A DNA stretch of 64,000 bases from Nakamurella endophytica (GCF_014646215.1 NZ_BMNA01000017.1:1-64000); one strand, 5' to 3'. Counted from the first letter of the stretch, positions 43,859-54,686 are shown. The notes: generated from the letters alone by a model not told the origin. A program made the numbers and translations.

Positions 43859-46800
43859 CTCCCGAGTAGCCGGTGTAGAACCCGGCAGCGCAAGACACAA
43901 TGTCAACCGCCCCCGCACCGATAGGTCCGAACAATAAACCGGCTAGTTCGGTGATGCCCGACTCATTGGCCGCCACAGCTGCGGTCACACAACCGCCGGC
44001 TCCTTCCGCGAAGCCCTCAGCTTGAGCGCCGGTGGGTTCCTGGTCCTGAGGAACGCCTTCCTCGTAACATCCGTCATAGTTGTTCGGATCGTCGTACTCT
44101 GCTGGATCCGACTGTGCAACGCACGGGTACAAACCCGACGTGTCGCCGCGATTAATTGGGTCCCCGGCGCTGTAGGCGTAGCCGTCATCTTTGCCTGATG
44201 GGTCGAGCTGAGTGAACCGACCGAGGGTCGAGTCGTAGTAGCGAGCCGACAGGTGAGTCAAGCCGGTGCCTGGGTTGGTGTAAGCGCCGAGGTACCCGAA
44301 GGGTTGGTTGAACGGCGCCGGTGTGGTGATGACTTGCTGGCCGTAGGTCTTGTAGGCGTAGGCGGCGGCGGTGGTGCCGGTGGCGTCGCTGATGTAGATG
44401 ATGCTGCCGCGTTCATCGGTGATGGGGTAGTAGCGGTCGCCGGCGCCGGTTTGAAAGCCGAAGATGGCGCCGCCGGGGTCGCGGCGGACGTTGACCTGGT
44501 CGGTAACGGCGCTGCCGTTGAAGGTGTCGACCTCGGTCACGCCGAGCGGGGAGTTGCGCAGCAGGTGCGTGTTCCCGGATGCGGTCTTGGTGCTGTACAG
44601 GTAGCCGTTGCCGTTGCCGAGGTAGCTGTTGGACAGGGCGGTGCCGCCGATGGTGACCGATCCGGTCTGCTGCGAGTCGGTCCAGCTGCTGGTCCGCACC
44701 GCGCCGCCCACGAGGCTGGTGTTGGACGAGGTTTCGTCGCCGTCGAGGTCGTAGGCGTAATTGCCGACGGTGTTAGTCCCGGTAAGAAGCTGGTTGGCGC
44801 CGTCGAAACCGTTGGTTGGGGTGCCGGGGCAGGTGGCGCCGGTGGTGGTGCTGTAGCTGGTGCGGTTGCCGTTGGCGTCGTAGCAGAACACTTCGCTGGC
44901 GGTGGTGGTGCCGTTGGAGTCGAGCTTCGTGACGGCCGAGGTTAGCCGTGCCTGGTTGGTGTAGGTGTAGCTGGTGGTGGTGCCGGCGATGGTGTCTTTC
45001 TTGGTGAACAGGTGCTCGGTGTCCTTGCCGGCGGCGTTGGTGTAGCCGTAGCTGGTGGAGTACACGGGGTTGGCGCTCTGGTTGCGGCCGATGAGCTTGA
45101 GGATGCGGCCGCTGACGTCGTAGATGTACTCCTCCCGCACGAGGTTGCCGGGGTAGGCGATGAACTTGCGGTTTCCGCTCTTGTCGACGCCGATGATGAT
45201 GCAGCCGGAGGCGACGGTGCCCAGGTTGGTTTCGGAGAAGCCGGCGCAGGACCCTCCGGGCATGGTTTCCGAGGTCAGGGATCCAGCGGGGTCGTAGCCG
45301 AAGGTAGTGGTACCGGTTGCGTCGGTGTAGCTCAGCAGGCGCGAGTTCGCGTCGTAGGTCATGGTGATCGCGGTTTCGCCGGAGGGCTGCTCGGAGGTCA
45401 GCCGGTTCATCGTGTCGTAGGTGTAGGTCTCACCCTTGATGACGGTGTTGCTGGCGGTCTTGTCGGTCTCGGTGAGCTTGTTGCCGTCGTTGTCGTAGGT
45501 GAAGGCGGTGTAGTGGCCGTCGTTGTAGGTGATCCTGGTGAGCCGGTCCAACGCGTCGTAGGTGTAGCCGGTGGTCTTGGACCGTGACGAGGTGGTCCTG
45601 GTCAGCCGGGAGAACCCGTCGTAGCTGAAAGTTTCAGCCGGCGGGGTGGTGCGGCTGCCGCCCGGCGCGGGCGGCGTCATGGACACCATCTCACCCATGG
45701 CGTTGTAACTGTACAAGGTGCGGTGGGCGCTACCGGAGGTGTAGTCCGGGTCGCGGGTCTCGCAGACGGCGCCTGTGTAGGCGGCGGCGCCGGACGGGCC
45801 GCAGTTGGCCACCCCGGACTGTCCTTGGTGCCGGATTTCGGTCTTGTTGCCGGAGGTGCCCTTGGTGACGGTGGTGATGAGGTTCCCGCTGCCTGTGGTG
45901 CTGTCGTAGGCGACGCTGGTGGCGCTGCTGCCCGAGCCGTCGGTGGTGGCGTCCCGGTCGTCGGAGACCGAGATCGGCCGGTACACGTCACCGGTGGTGT
46001 TGTAGCTGGCCGAGACGACGGCGCCGGCGACGCCGGTGGCGTTGGACTCGGCGGTCACCTGCGTGAGGCTGTTGTTGCTGTCGTAGGTGGCAGTGCGTGC
46101 GGGGTCGTTGCTGCCGCCCGTGGTGTAGTTGTTCGGCGAGATCGAGGCGGTGGCGTCGCTGTTGGCGTTGAAGGTGGTCGACCGCGTCTGTGTGACGCCC
46201 TGGGTGGTGGTCGCGACCTTGGTGATTCGGTCGGACGAGTCGTAGGTGTAGGTGAACTGCTGGCCGTAGGGGTCGGTGAAGGTCGTCACGCCGGCGATGG
46301 CGCTGCCCTGGTTGAGCGGGGTGGTCGCGGTGAAGGTGACGGTGTTGGGGGTTCCGGAGGCCAGCCGGTACGAAATGCTGGTGACCTTGCCGGCGCTGTC
46401 GTAGGCGATGTCGGTGATGCCGGTGCCGTTGGTGCCGGCGGTGCACGTCGATCCGGCGGCGACACCGCGGGGGGTGATGATCCGGGTGACCAGGTTGCCG
46501 GTGTAGCAGAACGTGGTGACCTTGCTGGCCGGGTCGGTGTAGGTGGTCAGGTGCCCGGACCCGTCGTAGCCGTAGCTCCACGACCGGGCGCCGGTGGCGC
46601 CGGCGGCGAGGGTTTCGGACATGCCGGTGACCCGGCCGGAGGTGTAGCTGAAGTTGATCGACCGCTGACCGGTGGAGTCCGTGAGCGCGGTGGTGACCAG
46701 CGGGCTTCCGGAGGCGCTGTAGGTGATGGTGTTGCCGGAGCGGTCCTTGATCGAGGACAGCCAGGCGGTGGTAGCGCTGCCCGAGGGCATCGTGAAGGTC

Positions 46801-47837
46801 ATGACCTCTTGGCTGGAGTGCCAGGTCAAGGTGTAGTGGGTGGCGTCGGTCTTGATCAGGTCGGCGTTCAGGCCGGTCTTGGACGCGTAGGCGCCGACCT
46901 GGCTTTCGTTGGGGACGGTGGATTGGCGTGCGAAGGGTTCGCGTCCGCCGCCGGGCTGCAGGTAGATGACGCTGGTGGGGTTGATGACCAGGCCGGTGTC
47001 GACGCCGCCGGACATGGACCAGCCCAGGCCGTAGGCGCCGCCGATGCCGTTGGCGGCCAGGACGCTGTTGTAGGTGCGCCGCACGGTCGCCGTCAGGCCG
47101 GGCCCGGCGATCTGGTCGTCGCTGCCGTTGATGACCAGGTTGCGGGTGGCGTAGCCGACGTGGATGTCCATCCGATCGGTGAGCTTGTGGTCGTAGGTGC
47201 CGACGGCCTTCTCCTGCCCGACGCGGGGTGACCATTCGACGGTCAGCTTCGGGTGGTAGGTGGTGTTGGCGACGCCGTAGAAGCTGAGCGTGTTCGATGC
47301 GGTGGACTCGTCGTAGTCCTTGAACACGACGCCGCTGTTGACGCCGCTGCCGGAGATCCACGACCGGGCGAGCTCGGTGATCGAGTACGTGAAGGGCTGG
47401 TTCGCGCCCGGCGGCACGACGTTCAGGTGCTGCTGCACACTCGGGCTGTAGGCCGGCTTGCTCGCCCACGTCAGGCTGGCCGTGTTGGTCCACCACGTGG
47501 ACACACCGGCGCCGGCCGAAGCCGACTGGTACAGGCCGGTGTCGATGATCGCCGTCGGCGACGAGGCGGTCTTCTCGGTCATGGTCAGGTCGGCGTTGAG
47601 GATGGTGGCGTCCTTGGGGATCACCGCGCCGCTGCCCGTGGTGACATCACCAAACCGCAGGTAGATGCGGCGGGTGTAGGCGGAGACGCCATAGTTGAGG
47701 GGGTTGTCGGTGCCGGAGTTGGTGGAGCACAGCTGCGGATCCGACGGCGCGGTGCCGGTGCCCGGATCGGTGACGTAGCAGCCGGTGTCCGAGCCGGTCC
47801 CGAAGGTCGTCGACGGGTCCAGCAGCACCGGGAACAC
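43836..47837 (-). CDS. RHS/YD-repeat protein, C-terminal main part
   Basis: The frame has 1333 residues. The first 200 form a DNRLRE-like beta domain common in actinobacterial RHS exoproteins. Many YD repeats follow (GYTYDALDRLTRITYND, MTYDANSRLLSYTD). The RHS core motif is FGYLGAYTNPGTGLTHLSARYYDSTLGRFTQLDP. After the core the tip is only about 95 residues: an acidic stretch, then Gly/Ala-rich hydrophobic sequence (LLFGPIGAGAVDIVSCAAG). It looks like a small membrane-active tip rather than an enzyme. The true protein should start in the frame upstream (47,858-48,769). Confidence 0.85.
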   Translation of the reverse strand: MFPVLLDPSTTFGTGSDTGCYVTDPGTGTAPSDPQLCSTNSGTDNPLNYGVSAYTRRIYLRFGDVTTGSGAVIPKDATILNADLTMTEKTASSPTAIIDTGLYQSASAGAGVSTWWTNTASLTWASKPAYSPSVQQHLNVVPPGANQPFTYSITELARSWISGSGVNSGVVFKDYDESTASNTLSFYGVANTTYHPKLTVEWSPRVGQEKAVGTYDHKLTDRMDIHVGYATRNLVINGSDDQIAGPGLTATVRRTYNSVLAANGIGGAYGLGWSMSGGVDTGLVINPTSVIYLQPGGGREPFARQSTVPNESQVGAYASKTGLNADLIKTDATHYTLTWHSSQEVMTFTMPSGSATTAWLSSIKDRSGNTITYSASGSPLVTTALTDSTGQRSINFSYTSGRVTGMSETLAAGATGARSWSYGYDGSGHLTTYTDPASKVTTFCYTGNLVTRIITPRGVAAGSTCTAGTNGTGITDIAYDSAGKVTSISYRLASGTPNTVTFTATTPLNQGSAIAGVTTFTDPYGQQFTYTYDSSDRITKVATTTQGVTQTRSTTFNANSDATASISPNNYTTGGSNDPARTATYDSNNSLTQVTAESNATGVAGAVVSASYNTTGDVYRPISVSDDRDATTDGSGSSATSVAYDSTTGSGNLITTVTKGTSGNKTEIRHQGQSGVANCGPSGAAAYTGAVCETRDPDYTSGSAHRTLYSYNAMGEMVSMTPPAPGGSRTTPPAETFSYDGFSRLTRTTSSRSKTTGYTYDALDRLTRITYNDGHYTAFTYDNDGNKLTETDKTASNTVIKGETYTYDTMNRLTSEQPSGETAITMTYDANSRLLSYTDATGTTTFGYDPAGSLTSETMPGGSCAGFSETNLGTVASGCIIIGVDKSGNRKFIAYPGNLVREEYIYDVSGRILKLIGRNQSANPVYSTSYGYTNAAGKDTEHLFTKKDTIAGTTTSYTYTNQARLTSAVTKLDSNGTTTASEVFCYDANGNRTSYSTTTGATCPGTPTNGFDGANQLLTGTNTVGNYAYDLDGDETSSNTSLVGGAVRTSSWTDSQQTGSVTIGGTALSNSYLGNGNGYLYSTKTASGNTHLLRNSPLGVTEVDTFNGSAVTDQVNVRRDPGGAIFGFQTGAGDRYYPITDERGSIIYISDATGTTAAAYAYKTYGQQVITTPAPFNQPFGYLGAYTNPGTGLTHLSARYYDSTLGRFTQLDPSGKDDGYAYSAGDPINRGDTSGLYPCVAQSDPAEYDDPNNYDGCYEEGVPQDQEPTGAQAEGFAEGAGGCVTAAVAANESGITELAGLLFGPIGAGAVDIVSCAAGFYTGYSGGGQLGGP

Positions 47838-47857
47838 CCGGTGCGGGTCGGCCAGCC

Positions 47858-48769
47858 CTATCGGTCCACCACGGTGGTCACCGCGTACGTCGGCGCCACA
47901 CCCGACACCTGATAGCGGGCATTCACGGTCGAGGTGTTGGTGTCCGGGTCCGTCGACGAGTCGAACAGCACCGGGGCGGGCAGCGCCGCCACCTGGGTGC
48001 CGGAGCTGTCCAGGATCGGCAGCGACCCGTCCGCCAGGGCGTCGCCGAGCCGGTAGCCCACGCTGAGCGTGACCTGCTGCGGGTAGGAGGTCGGCACAGC
48101 CGCCGACGCCAACCGCAACGTCTGCTCCAACACCCGCGGCCGCACCTGGAACACCTCGTCCACGCCGGGGAAAACCCCGGCATAGGTGGCGGTTTGGCCG
48201 TCCACCTTCGGTGCGACCAGCGCCGCGCCGGTCAGCAGCGACGTCACCGACAAGCCGCCCTGCCCGCTGATCGCCGGGGTGCCGGCCAGCGCGGGCAGCA
48301 CCACCGAGAAGTCATCGGCCCGGTTGATCAACGCGCCCACCGTGTTGGTCACCAGCGAGTCATCGATCGGCAACCAGCTCTTGCCTGACAGGTAGTTGAC
48401 CGGCAGCGTCGACACCTCGGTGCGCAGCAAGCCTTCCTTGGTCGCGAACGTCCGCGACATCCGCGACCGCAGCCGGGTCACCTCCCCGCCTGCACCCAAC
48501 GGCGTGTCCGCCAACGTCTGTGCCGCAGCGGTTGTCACCGCCCCCGACGAGGCACCCGTCGTCCACGGCCGCGACGTCGAATCCGTCGGGACCGGACCCA
48601 ACGGTGTCGGCGTCGGCGCTGGCGCGGTCGCCGCCGACACCGTCGAAGGCATCGCCACCGCCAAACCGGCAAACAACGTCGCAGCAGCAAGAAGAGACAA
48701 ACGACGGGACGGCCGAAGCGAACAATTGCACTCCCTAGAACGGCGAAAACGCCCGATCCGCTCGAACAC
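47858..48769 (-). CDS. RHS/YD-repeat protein, N-terminal part with signal peptide (split by frameshift)
   Basis: An Arg-rich start and a hydrophobic segment (LSLLAAATLFAGLAVAMPSTVSA) form a long signal peptide. A secreted domain follows (TKEGLLRTEVSTLPVNYLS, YPQQVTLSVGYRLGDAL). The frame ends at TAG after VTTVVDR. One base back, the next frame reads GLADPHRVFPVLLDPSTT, exactly the continuation expected for this family (VD..WLADP.R.FPV..DP). A single base seems lost near 47,860; no slippery heptamer is visible, so programmed shifting is unlikely. Start taken at the GTG at 48769. Confidence 0.7.
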   Translation of the reverse strand: MFERIGRFRRSRECNCSLRPSRRLSLLAAATLFAGLAVAMPSTVSAATAPAPTPTPLGPVPTDSTSRPWTTGASSGAVTTAAAQTLADTPLGAGGEVTRLRSRMSRTFATKEGLLRTEVSTLPVNYLSGKSWLPIDDSLVTNTVGALINRADDFSVVLPALAGTPAISGQGGLSVTSLLTGAALVAPKVDGQTATYAGVFPGVDEVFQVRPRVLEQTLRLASAAVPTSYPQQVTLSVGYRLGDALADGSLPILDSSGTQVAALPAPVLFDSSTDPDTNTSTVNARYQVSGVAPTYAVTTVVDR

Positions 48770-49678
48770 CCCCAAGCGGCCCGCGATGTCTACCACCGCC
48801 CCCCGCTCACAGCTAGCCCACACCCAGCAGGTTCACACGAACGGGCCTACCTGAGACCTACTGCAAGATGGCGGATGTCGCACTCCGGCCAGACCAGGCA
48901 CGCCACCGTTCGAAGTACGGCATCCTCGCTCGCCAGCAGGTACCGTGGCCGCCAGTAATCACGACCAGTGCCGTGCGCACCTTCCTGTAGTGCACAGCCA
49001 CCGCAACCGACCCTGCAACCACCCGAGTGGAGTAGCCAGTACCCGTAGGTGGCGTCTGCGGCCGGCACCAGACCGCTGACCGCATGCGGATGCAGCCACG
49101 CAACCGTCTACTGGGCGAGGATTGCTGCCGCACAGTCATTTACGATCTGCTAACCCTTGATCCGCCTAGCCTTTACCTAAGCCGCCGAGGCTTCATATGC
49201 GGTGCAACTACCACACCCGACCCCAACTCGTCCTGACGGTTCCGGACCACCCGCGGCCGCGACGTTGCCCGAGGAAGCACCGACCAGCGCGACGCGTTGA
49301 GCAACAACCACTTAGACCCAGCATACCGGCAGACGCTCTGCGGTATCGCGGATCTCGTGACACAGGCCGCAGGATCACGACGACAACGTCGCCGGAACCG
49401 TATGGCCTCTCAAACCGCACTTCGCGTCAGCGAGACAGGACGTCCTGTCTGTCCTGCGTTCGAGTCCGGCGCAAACGACCGCCTGGCTCCCACCGATCAC
49501 TCACGGGTGGCGCCACCGGGCTGCCGTAGCGCGCGGTTCATCTCGGGCAGCGTCGAGCGGGCCTTGCCGGCGGGTTCGGGCATGTTGGGGGGGCGCGATT
49601 GAGGCCGCGTATTGGGCTTGGCGCACGCGAGCAGCGCACATCTCCGGTGCGGTGCGGTGAGCCCCGTTTGGAGGTGTG
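48770..49678. other. Intergenic stretch between RHS and rhamnosidase genes
   Basis: About 900 bp with no recognisable gene. Segments around 49,130-49,200 are AT-rich for this genome. The last 180 bp lie downstream of the rhamnosidase stop. I looked for a tRNA around 49,450 (GTTCGAGTC occurs) but the stems do not pair. Confidence 0.5.
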
Positions 49679-52600
49679 CTAACAGGCGGCGGCGAGTTGT
49701 GCGTCGGGGGCGTGGTCGGTGTTTGGGTTGGTGCCAAGGGTGTGGCAGCCGGGTGGGATGTGGTCGATCTGGAGGCCGGTGGGGGTGCGGGTTGCTGGGG
49801 TGGGGTGGCCGTCGAGGTAGGCGGTGGTGCCTTGTGGTGTGTCGGGGATGGTGATGCGGGCGGTGGTGTTGCCGGGGACGGCGACGGCGATGTCGGTGTG
49901 GCCGTCGTGGGTGTGGAAGGCGGCGCCGATGCGGCCTTTGCCGGTGGGGACGGTGATGTGCGCCCAGGCGAGCGGTCCGGGTTGTGGTGCGAGGTCGAAG
50001 GTGGCGAAGCCCGGGGTGGTGGCGGTGATGCCGAATAGGTCGCGGGGTAGCAGGAAGGCCGGTGAGGCGGCCCAGGGGTGGGAGTAGGTGGTGTTGGCTT
50101 TGATGCGGGCGTCCCAGACCTCCATGGTGGCGCCTGCGCCTTGGGCGATCATGTTGAGCCAGCCGCGCGGTCCGGGCGAGGTGAACAGTTGCACGGCGAC
50201 GTCCGGGCGGCCGCCCAGGTAGGCGGCGGGCAGCAGGTAGGCGGCGCAGTAGGTGCTGCAGGCTATGCCGCGGGCGGCGATGGTGGCGGCGACGCCGGCG
50301 GCTTGCGCGGGGTCGGCGATGCCCATGGCGACGGCGAAGACGCCGGCTTGGATGGCGTGGTGGTCGACGGGGCTGCGGTCGGGGTGCAGCCCGTCGCGGT
50401 AGGTCCGGCGTGTCGGGTCCCACAGCAGCTTGTTGACGGCGGTCTTGATGGCGGCAGCGGTGGCCCGGTCGGCGGCGGCGTCGGCGGGGTGGCCGGTGTC
50501 GTCGGCGATGTCGGCCATGTCGAGGTAGGCGCGGTAGCTCAGGGCGTTGACGACGGTGTTGTAAGGGGTGAAGACGTAGCCGTCGCGTTCGGTGGTTGGC
50601 CAGTCGACGAGGTCGCAGTCGACGCACGTGCCGACGCCGGTGTTGCCGGTGGTCTTGTGGATCAGCCCGGTGGCCGGTTCGAACCAGGCGGTGGGCAGGA
50701 TGCCGCGCAGGGTGGCGTAGTCGTAGGCGGACAGCGCGGCGGTGTCGCCGGTCTGTTGGTAGGCCTCGTGCGCGGCGAGGATGGTGTAGAAGGGCCATTC
50801 GGTGGGCCAGGTCCGACCGTGCAGGAGCAGGTCGTTGCTGTAGTTCCCGAGGGTCGGGTCGGCCGAGGTGAACAGGCTGCCCAGCAGCTGCAGGTAGTTG
50901 TCGGCCTCGTACGGGGCGCGTTCCCGCTCCCAGGAGTCGACGAACAGGTTCTGCCCAGTGACGGCGATGGTGTTGTGCGCCGGCTGCCACACCTGGTTCA
51001 GCTGCGGGTCGGAAGAGGCGAAGGTGGCGGCGGTCTCGTCGTACGGGTACAGGTAGGCCATGGCCGGGAAGTTGGGGCGGCCCCACCCGGCGGGGGCGCC
51101 GATGACTTCGACGTACCGGAACACGCGAATGCCCCAGGTTTCCAGGTGCTGGGCGCCGGCGCGGAGGGTCCAGACGTCGCGGTAGGTGTTGCCGGCGGCG
51201 GTGGCGTACCGGACGGTCCTGGGCGCCGAGACGGTCTGGCCGTAGCGGATATCCAGTTGTTGCCCGGCGGTGCCGGTGATATCCAGTGCCAGTCCGCCGA
51301 TCCAGGTGCGGCCGTAGTCGATGAAGTAGTGACCGGGCGCCGTCTGTACCACCGATACGGGCAGGCGCAGTTGGCGCTGCACCTTGCCGGTCGGGGTGGC
51401 GACCAGTTGGGTGAACGGCGCTTTGGGTTGGGCTTGGGGCCAGCGGGCCGGGTTGAATCGGGGGGTGTCGAAGCCGAGGGGGTAGCCGCGGGCGTTGATG
51501 TTCTCGCGGGGTGCGGCGTAGGAGCGGGTGCCGATGCTGCCGCTCTCGGGAAGGGCGCTGCCCCCGGGTTGCGCCTTCCACGCCTGCCCGGTGCCCAGCG
51601 TCTGGGTGGTGCCGTCGGCGAACCGCACGACAAGCAGCGCCTGAAACCGTTGATCGGCCACCGTGTACGCCAGCGCGCCCACCGTGTTGCTCGTGCCGGG
51701 ATGAATCAATCCGGTGACGTCGAAGCCGTCGTATCGGGTCTCGGACCGGATGGACTGTGTCGGGCCGACACCGACGACGCTGCCGTTGACCGACAGTCGG
51801 TACACGAACTGCCTGGCCGGCTTGGGGGATGACCCTGTCGCGTACAGGTGCGCCCACGACACCTGTTTGGCAGCCACAGCCAGTTGGCCGCGTAGGAACG
51901 CCCAGGTCACCGGGTAAGGGAACGGTCGGGCGCAGGTCCGTCCGGGCCCGATCAGCAGTCGGCCGCCGGTGATTTGGCCGCAGGGGAAGTCCATGGATGC
52001 GGTGTCGAAGGTGTTGCTGAAGACGGTGGTGCCGGCCGGGTCGAGGACCGTGACGTCGTCGAACCATGCCGATTCGGTGCGTCCGGTACGGAACCCGATG
52101 CCGCCGGCGGTGAAAGTGGCGTCGGTGCTGCGGTCGACCAGCCGACCGTTCAAGTAGGTCTTGATCGCCGACCCGGTGGTCACGATCGAAAACCGGTAGC
52201 TGGTTCCGGTGACCAGCCGCACCGGCAGCCGCAGCGTCTTAAGCACCGTAAACCGCCCCCGGACGGTGCGGTGGGTCACCAAGGTGTTGACGCCGCCGCC
52301 ACGGAACTGCCACATCAAGAAGTCGGCGGAGTCCTTCACCCGGAACGCCACCGAAGCGTTGCCGGCACGGATGGCAAAGGTGCCGTTGACCGTGTAGTCC
52401 GCCGGGGAGGTCACCGGCGCCCAAATCGGCGAGGAACCGGCCCATGTCGACCCCGGCGCAGTCCCGAAGTGTGCGGGCGCCGACCAGACCGACGGATCCT
52501 GGCTCGGGGAGCCGTCCGCCCCGGCCGTTCCACACCCGGACCCGCCAGAAGTAGCCGGCCGCCCGATCCAACGCCGGACCGGCGTACCGGACGTTGCTGC

Positions 52601-52898
52601 TGTCCGCCGACGCCCGCGGACCCGAATCCCACACGTCAGCTCCAGCAGCGAGCTCCGCTGCGGAACCCGCCAGCTGCACCTGGTAGGCCACCTGCATGCC
52701 CGTGGCCAACTGCCACCCGAACTGCGGACTCGCCGAACCATCCACATCCACCGGACCGGGCAGGCTATTGACGGTCAGCACGGTAGGAGTCGGGACTGTC
52801 GCTGCGGCCGCAGCGGACGGGGGCGACGCCACCAGGACGGTTGCCCCAGCCACGACCAGACACACAGCACCGGCCAGCGCACGACGAACCCACCACAC
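49679..52898 (-). pseudogene. Secreted GH78 alpha-L-rhamnosidase, frameshifted near the N-terminus
   Basis: The N-terminal part starts at GTG 52898 with a signal peptide (RRALAGAVCLVVAGATVLVA, then PPSAAAA) and a fibronectin-like domain. Near 52,525, in a G-run, the frame must change: NGRG continues in the next frame as ADGSPSQDPSVWSAPAHFG. The remaining approximately 950 residues hold a concanavalin-like insert, the GH78 N-domains and the (alpha/alpha)6 barrel with SWERERAPYEADN (catalytic acid region) and EVWDARIKANTTYSHPWAASP. It would release rhamnose from glycans or glycosides. One base missing; otherwise well preserved. Confidence 0.75.
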
Positions 52899-53544
52899 AG
52901 GTGCCCCCACAACAGCGTGCGTCCGCGGACACCGGACAACCCGGCACCCCCCCACGATGAGTGATCGTCGCAGGGCGACACCCGTCTTCGCGTGCGCATC
53001 ACTCGCTTCGATCCAGCGACAACCGCATCGAGTGGCTTGCCACGCTCCTGGCCGCTCGGACGCAGCCCACCCCCCGCGGCAGACAGTCACGCCGCGCCTG
53101 GTGTCAGCGGCCGAATGAACCGAGCTGGCGCTGCCGCCGTCCGCGAGCTGCTCGCCTCACGCTTCCCGCCGGCCGGACCGCCGCTGAGCGGACAACTGAA
53201 GAAGGCTGTCTCGACGCGAGCTGTTAGGTACAGCGGTAAGCGGTAAGCGGCCCACGTCCGCAGCGGTAGTCGGTGTACCGGTCGAGGTGGCGAGTGCTGC
53301 GGGTCTTTCTGGTCAACTGATACCGCGGGTCGGGGACCGAGGCACCAGCGGCTCGGTTCGCGCGGGTGAAACGCCGCGGTTCTACGCCACATAGCCCAGA
53401 GGACGCTCAAGATCGGGTCGGGACGGGGCTCGTCGGGGCCGGCGCCACCGGTGCAGGGCGGACCAGCGCAGGGGTAGCGAAAACAGGGTGACGGGCGGAG
53501 CGTCGACAGCCGCGGTACTTGGCCCGCCGGTGACTGCTGCGGCC
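52899..53544. other. Intergenic stretch, no gene recognised
   Basis: About 650 bp upstream of the rhamnosidase and downstream of the 4-TM gene at 53,545. No convincing frame, terminal repeat or RNA gene. Confidence 0.45.
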
Positions 53545-53931
53545 CTACGGTCCCGTGCGCCGTCGTTGTCGTTGCCATCCGAAGTCCGCCCAGCGGGTTG
53601 CCATGCTCATGCTGGGGATCATGGCGCCGAACGCCAGCCATCCGACGCTGTCAGCGGTGAACCAGAAGGTCACGGCGGTGACGACCGCGCAGGCAGCAAT
53701 CACCGTGAGGACCTTGAGCCCGACAGGCGCTCGCGGCCCCGAGGGTGCCGTAGGCCGGTGGCTTAAGACCCACAACGCCACCACGCCGGCGGCCACGCTG
53801 ACCAGGCCAGCCGCGGCCAACAGGGTTCCGAAGGCGTTCCACCGAGACAGCCTCAGCGGCAGCAGCGGCAGGGTCAGCCCCAGCGCCACGTACCAGGTAG
53901 CTCCAGCCGGGAACCGCTGATCACCCACCAC
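53545..53931 (-). CDS. Four-helix membrane protein, unknown function
   Basis: About 128 residues. Two helices come first, then a basic/Pro loop ending RAPVGLKVLTV, two more helices and a strongly basic tail (GWQRQRRRTGP). The loop-helix junction PVGLKV is nearly the same as PVGLRV in the gene at 56,950. The start is uncertain (GTG at 53931 or 53928, ATG at 54033). Divergent from the META-domain gene. Confidence 0.6.
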   Translation of the reverse strand: MVGDQRFPAGATWYVALGLTLPLLPLRLSRWNAFGTLLAAAGLVSVAAGVVALWVLSHRPTAPSGPRAPVGLKVLTVIAACAVVTAVTFWFTADSVGWLAFGAMIPSMSMATRWADFGWQRQRRRTGP

Positions 53932-54164
53932 GGGCGGTAGGCCGTCGAGTCGGTGGACGTCACGGCCACACGGTATGCCCCGACCGGCATTTGCAATTTG
54001 CGGTTCCAACGCGTTTCCGTCCTTGGCCGCCATCGTCGGCGCCGTGTCACCCGAGAACTCGGCCGAAGCGGCAGCGCTCAAGAAGGAGGCTGATTGCTCG
54101 CGCGCGTGCACGCTCGCGGCGAGCCGTTGCCTCCTGGGGGCGTGCAGCGGCATCGTTACCCGTC

Positions 54165-54686
54165 ATGGCCGCGAGACAGGACGCCGCGCGACGTGGGAAG
54201 AGACTGAACCTGTCCGGCAGTCGGCTGCCCGGCCGGGCGTGGGCGGCTACAGCGGCGGTGCTGGCTCTCGTCATCGTCGGCGCAGCGTGGGCGGTGCAGT
54301 GGCAGCAGCGGACCGAGAATCAAGACCGGATTGAGCAACAACTGGTTGGAGTGAGCTGGCACTTGACCGACGTGTCCTCCGGCGACCAGCACGCGCAGGT
54401 ACCCACCGGCCAACGTTTGGAGTTGAAGCTTGATGCCGACGGCACAGCAGTCCTCGAGAAGTGCGCCGCCACCACCGGGCAATGGCAGGCCACCAACGAC
54501 GGCTTTGAGCTTATCGACCCGCAGACCATGAACATAGCCTGCCAGTCCCTGACGCCGCAGACCCAACCATCCGTCGACGAGGCGCTGCAGCAGGTCGCCG
54601 CAGCACCTGTTGCTGCCGCCAGACACGCAGACAGCCTGACCGTCCACGCGGGCCGGTTCATCCTCACATTCGCCGCGGCGCGGTGA
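54165..54686 (+). CDS. Membrane-anchored META/HslJ-like domain protein
   Basis: The 173-residue product has a basic cytoplasmic start, one membrane helix (AWAATAAVLALVIVGAAWAV) and an extracellular domain beginning LVGVSWHLTDVSSGDQHAQV. The WxLT opening, an LDADGTAVLEKCAA strand and a second Cys (IACQS) match META-type domains. It shares the fold start with the lipoprotein at 55.6 kb (LLGVHWLLLSV). Probably exposed on the cell surface; function unknown. Confidence 0.68.
   Translation: MAARQDAARRGKRLNLSGSRLPGRAWAATAAVLALVIVGAAWAVQWQQRTENQDRIEQQLVGVSWHLTDVSSGDQHAQVPTGQRLELKLDADGTAVLEKCAATTGQWQATNDGFELIDPQTMNIACQSLTPQTQPSVDEALQQVAAAPVAAARHADSLTVHAGRFILTFAAAR

Noticed and set aside
47838-47860. 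Programmed -1 frameshift between the RHS halves
   Set aside because: No X-XXY-YYZ heptamer and no obvious stimulatory structure; a lost base is simpler.
49440-49490. tRNA-like GTTCGAGTC sequence
   Set aside because: The flanking bases do not form a 5-bp T-stem and no acceptor or anticodon stem can be drawn.
49497-52067. Second long minus-strand frame over the rhamnosidase
   Set aside because: His/Arg/Pro-rich shadow; the GH78 motifs lie in the other frame.
53087-53641. Minus-strand frame of 184 residues overlapping the 4-TM gene
   Set aside because: Low-complexity Pro/Arg sequence without motif; the 4-TM frame is the credible one.
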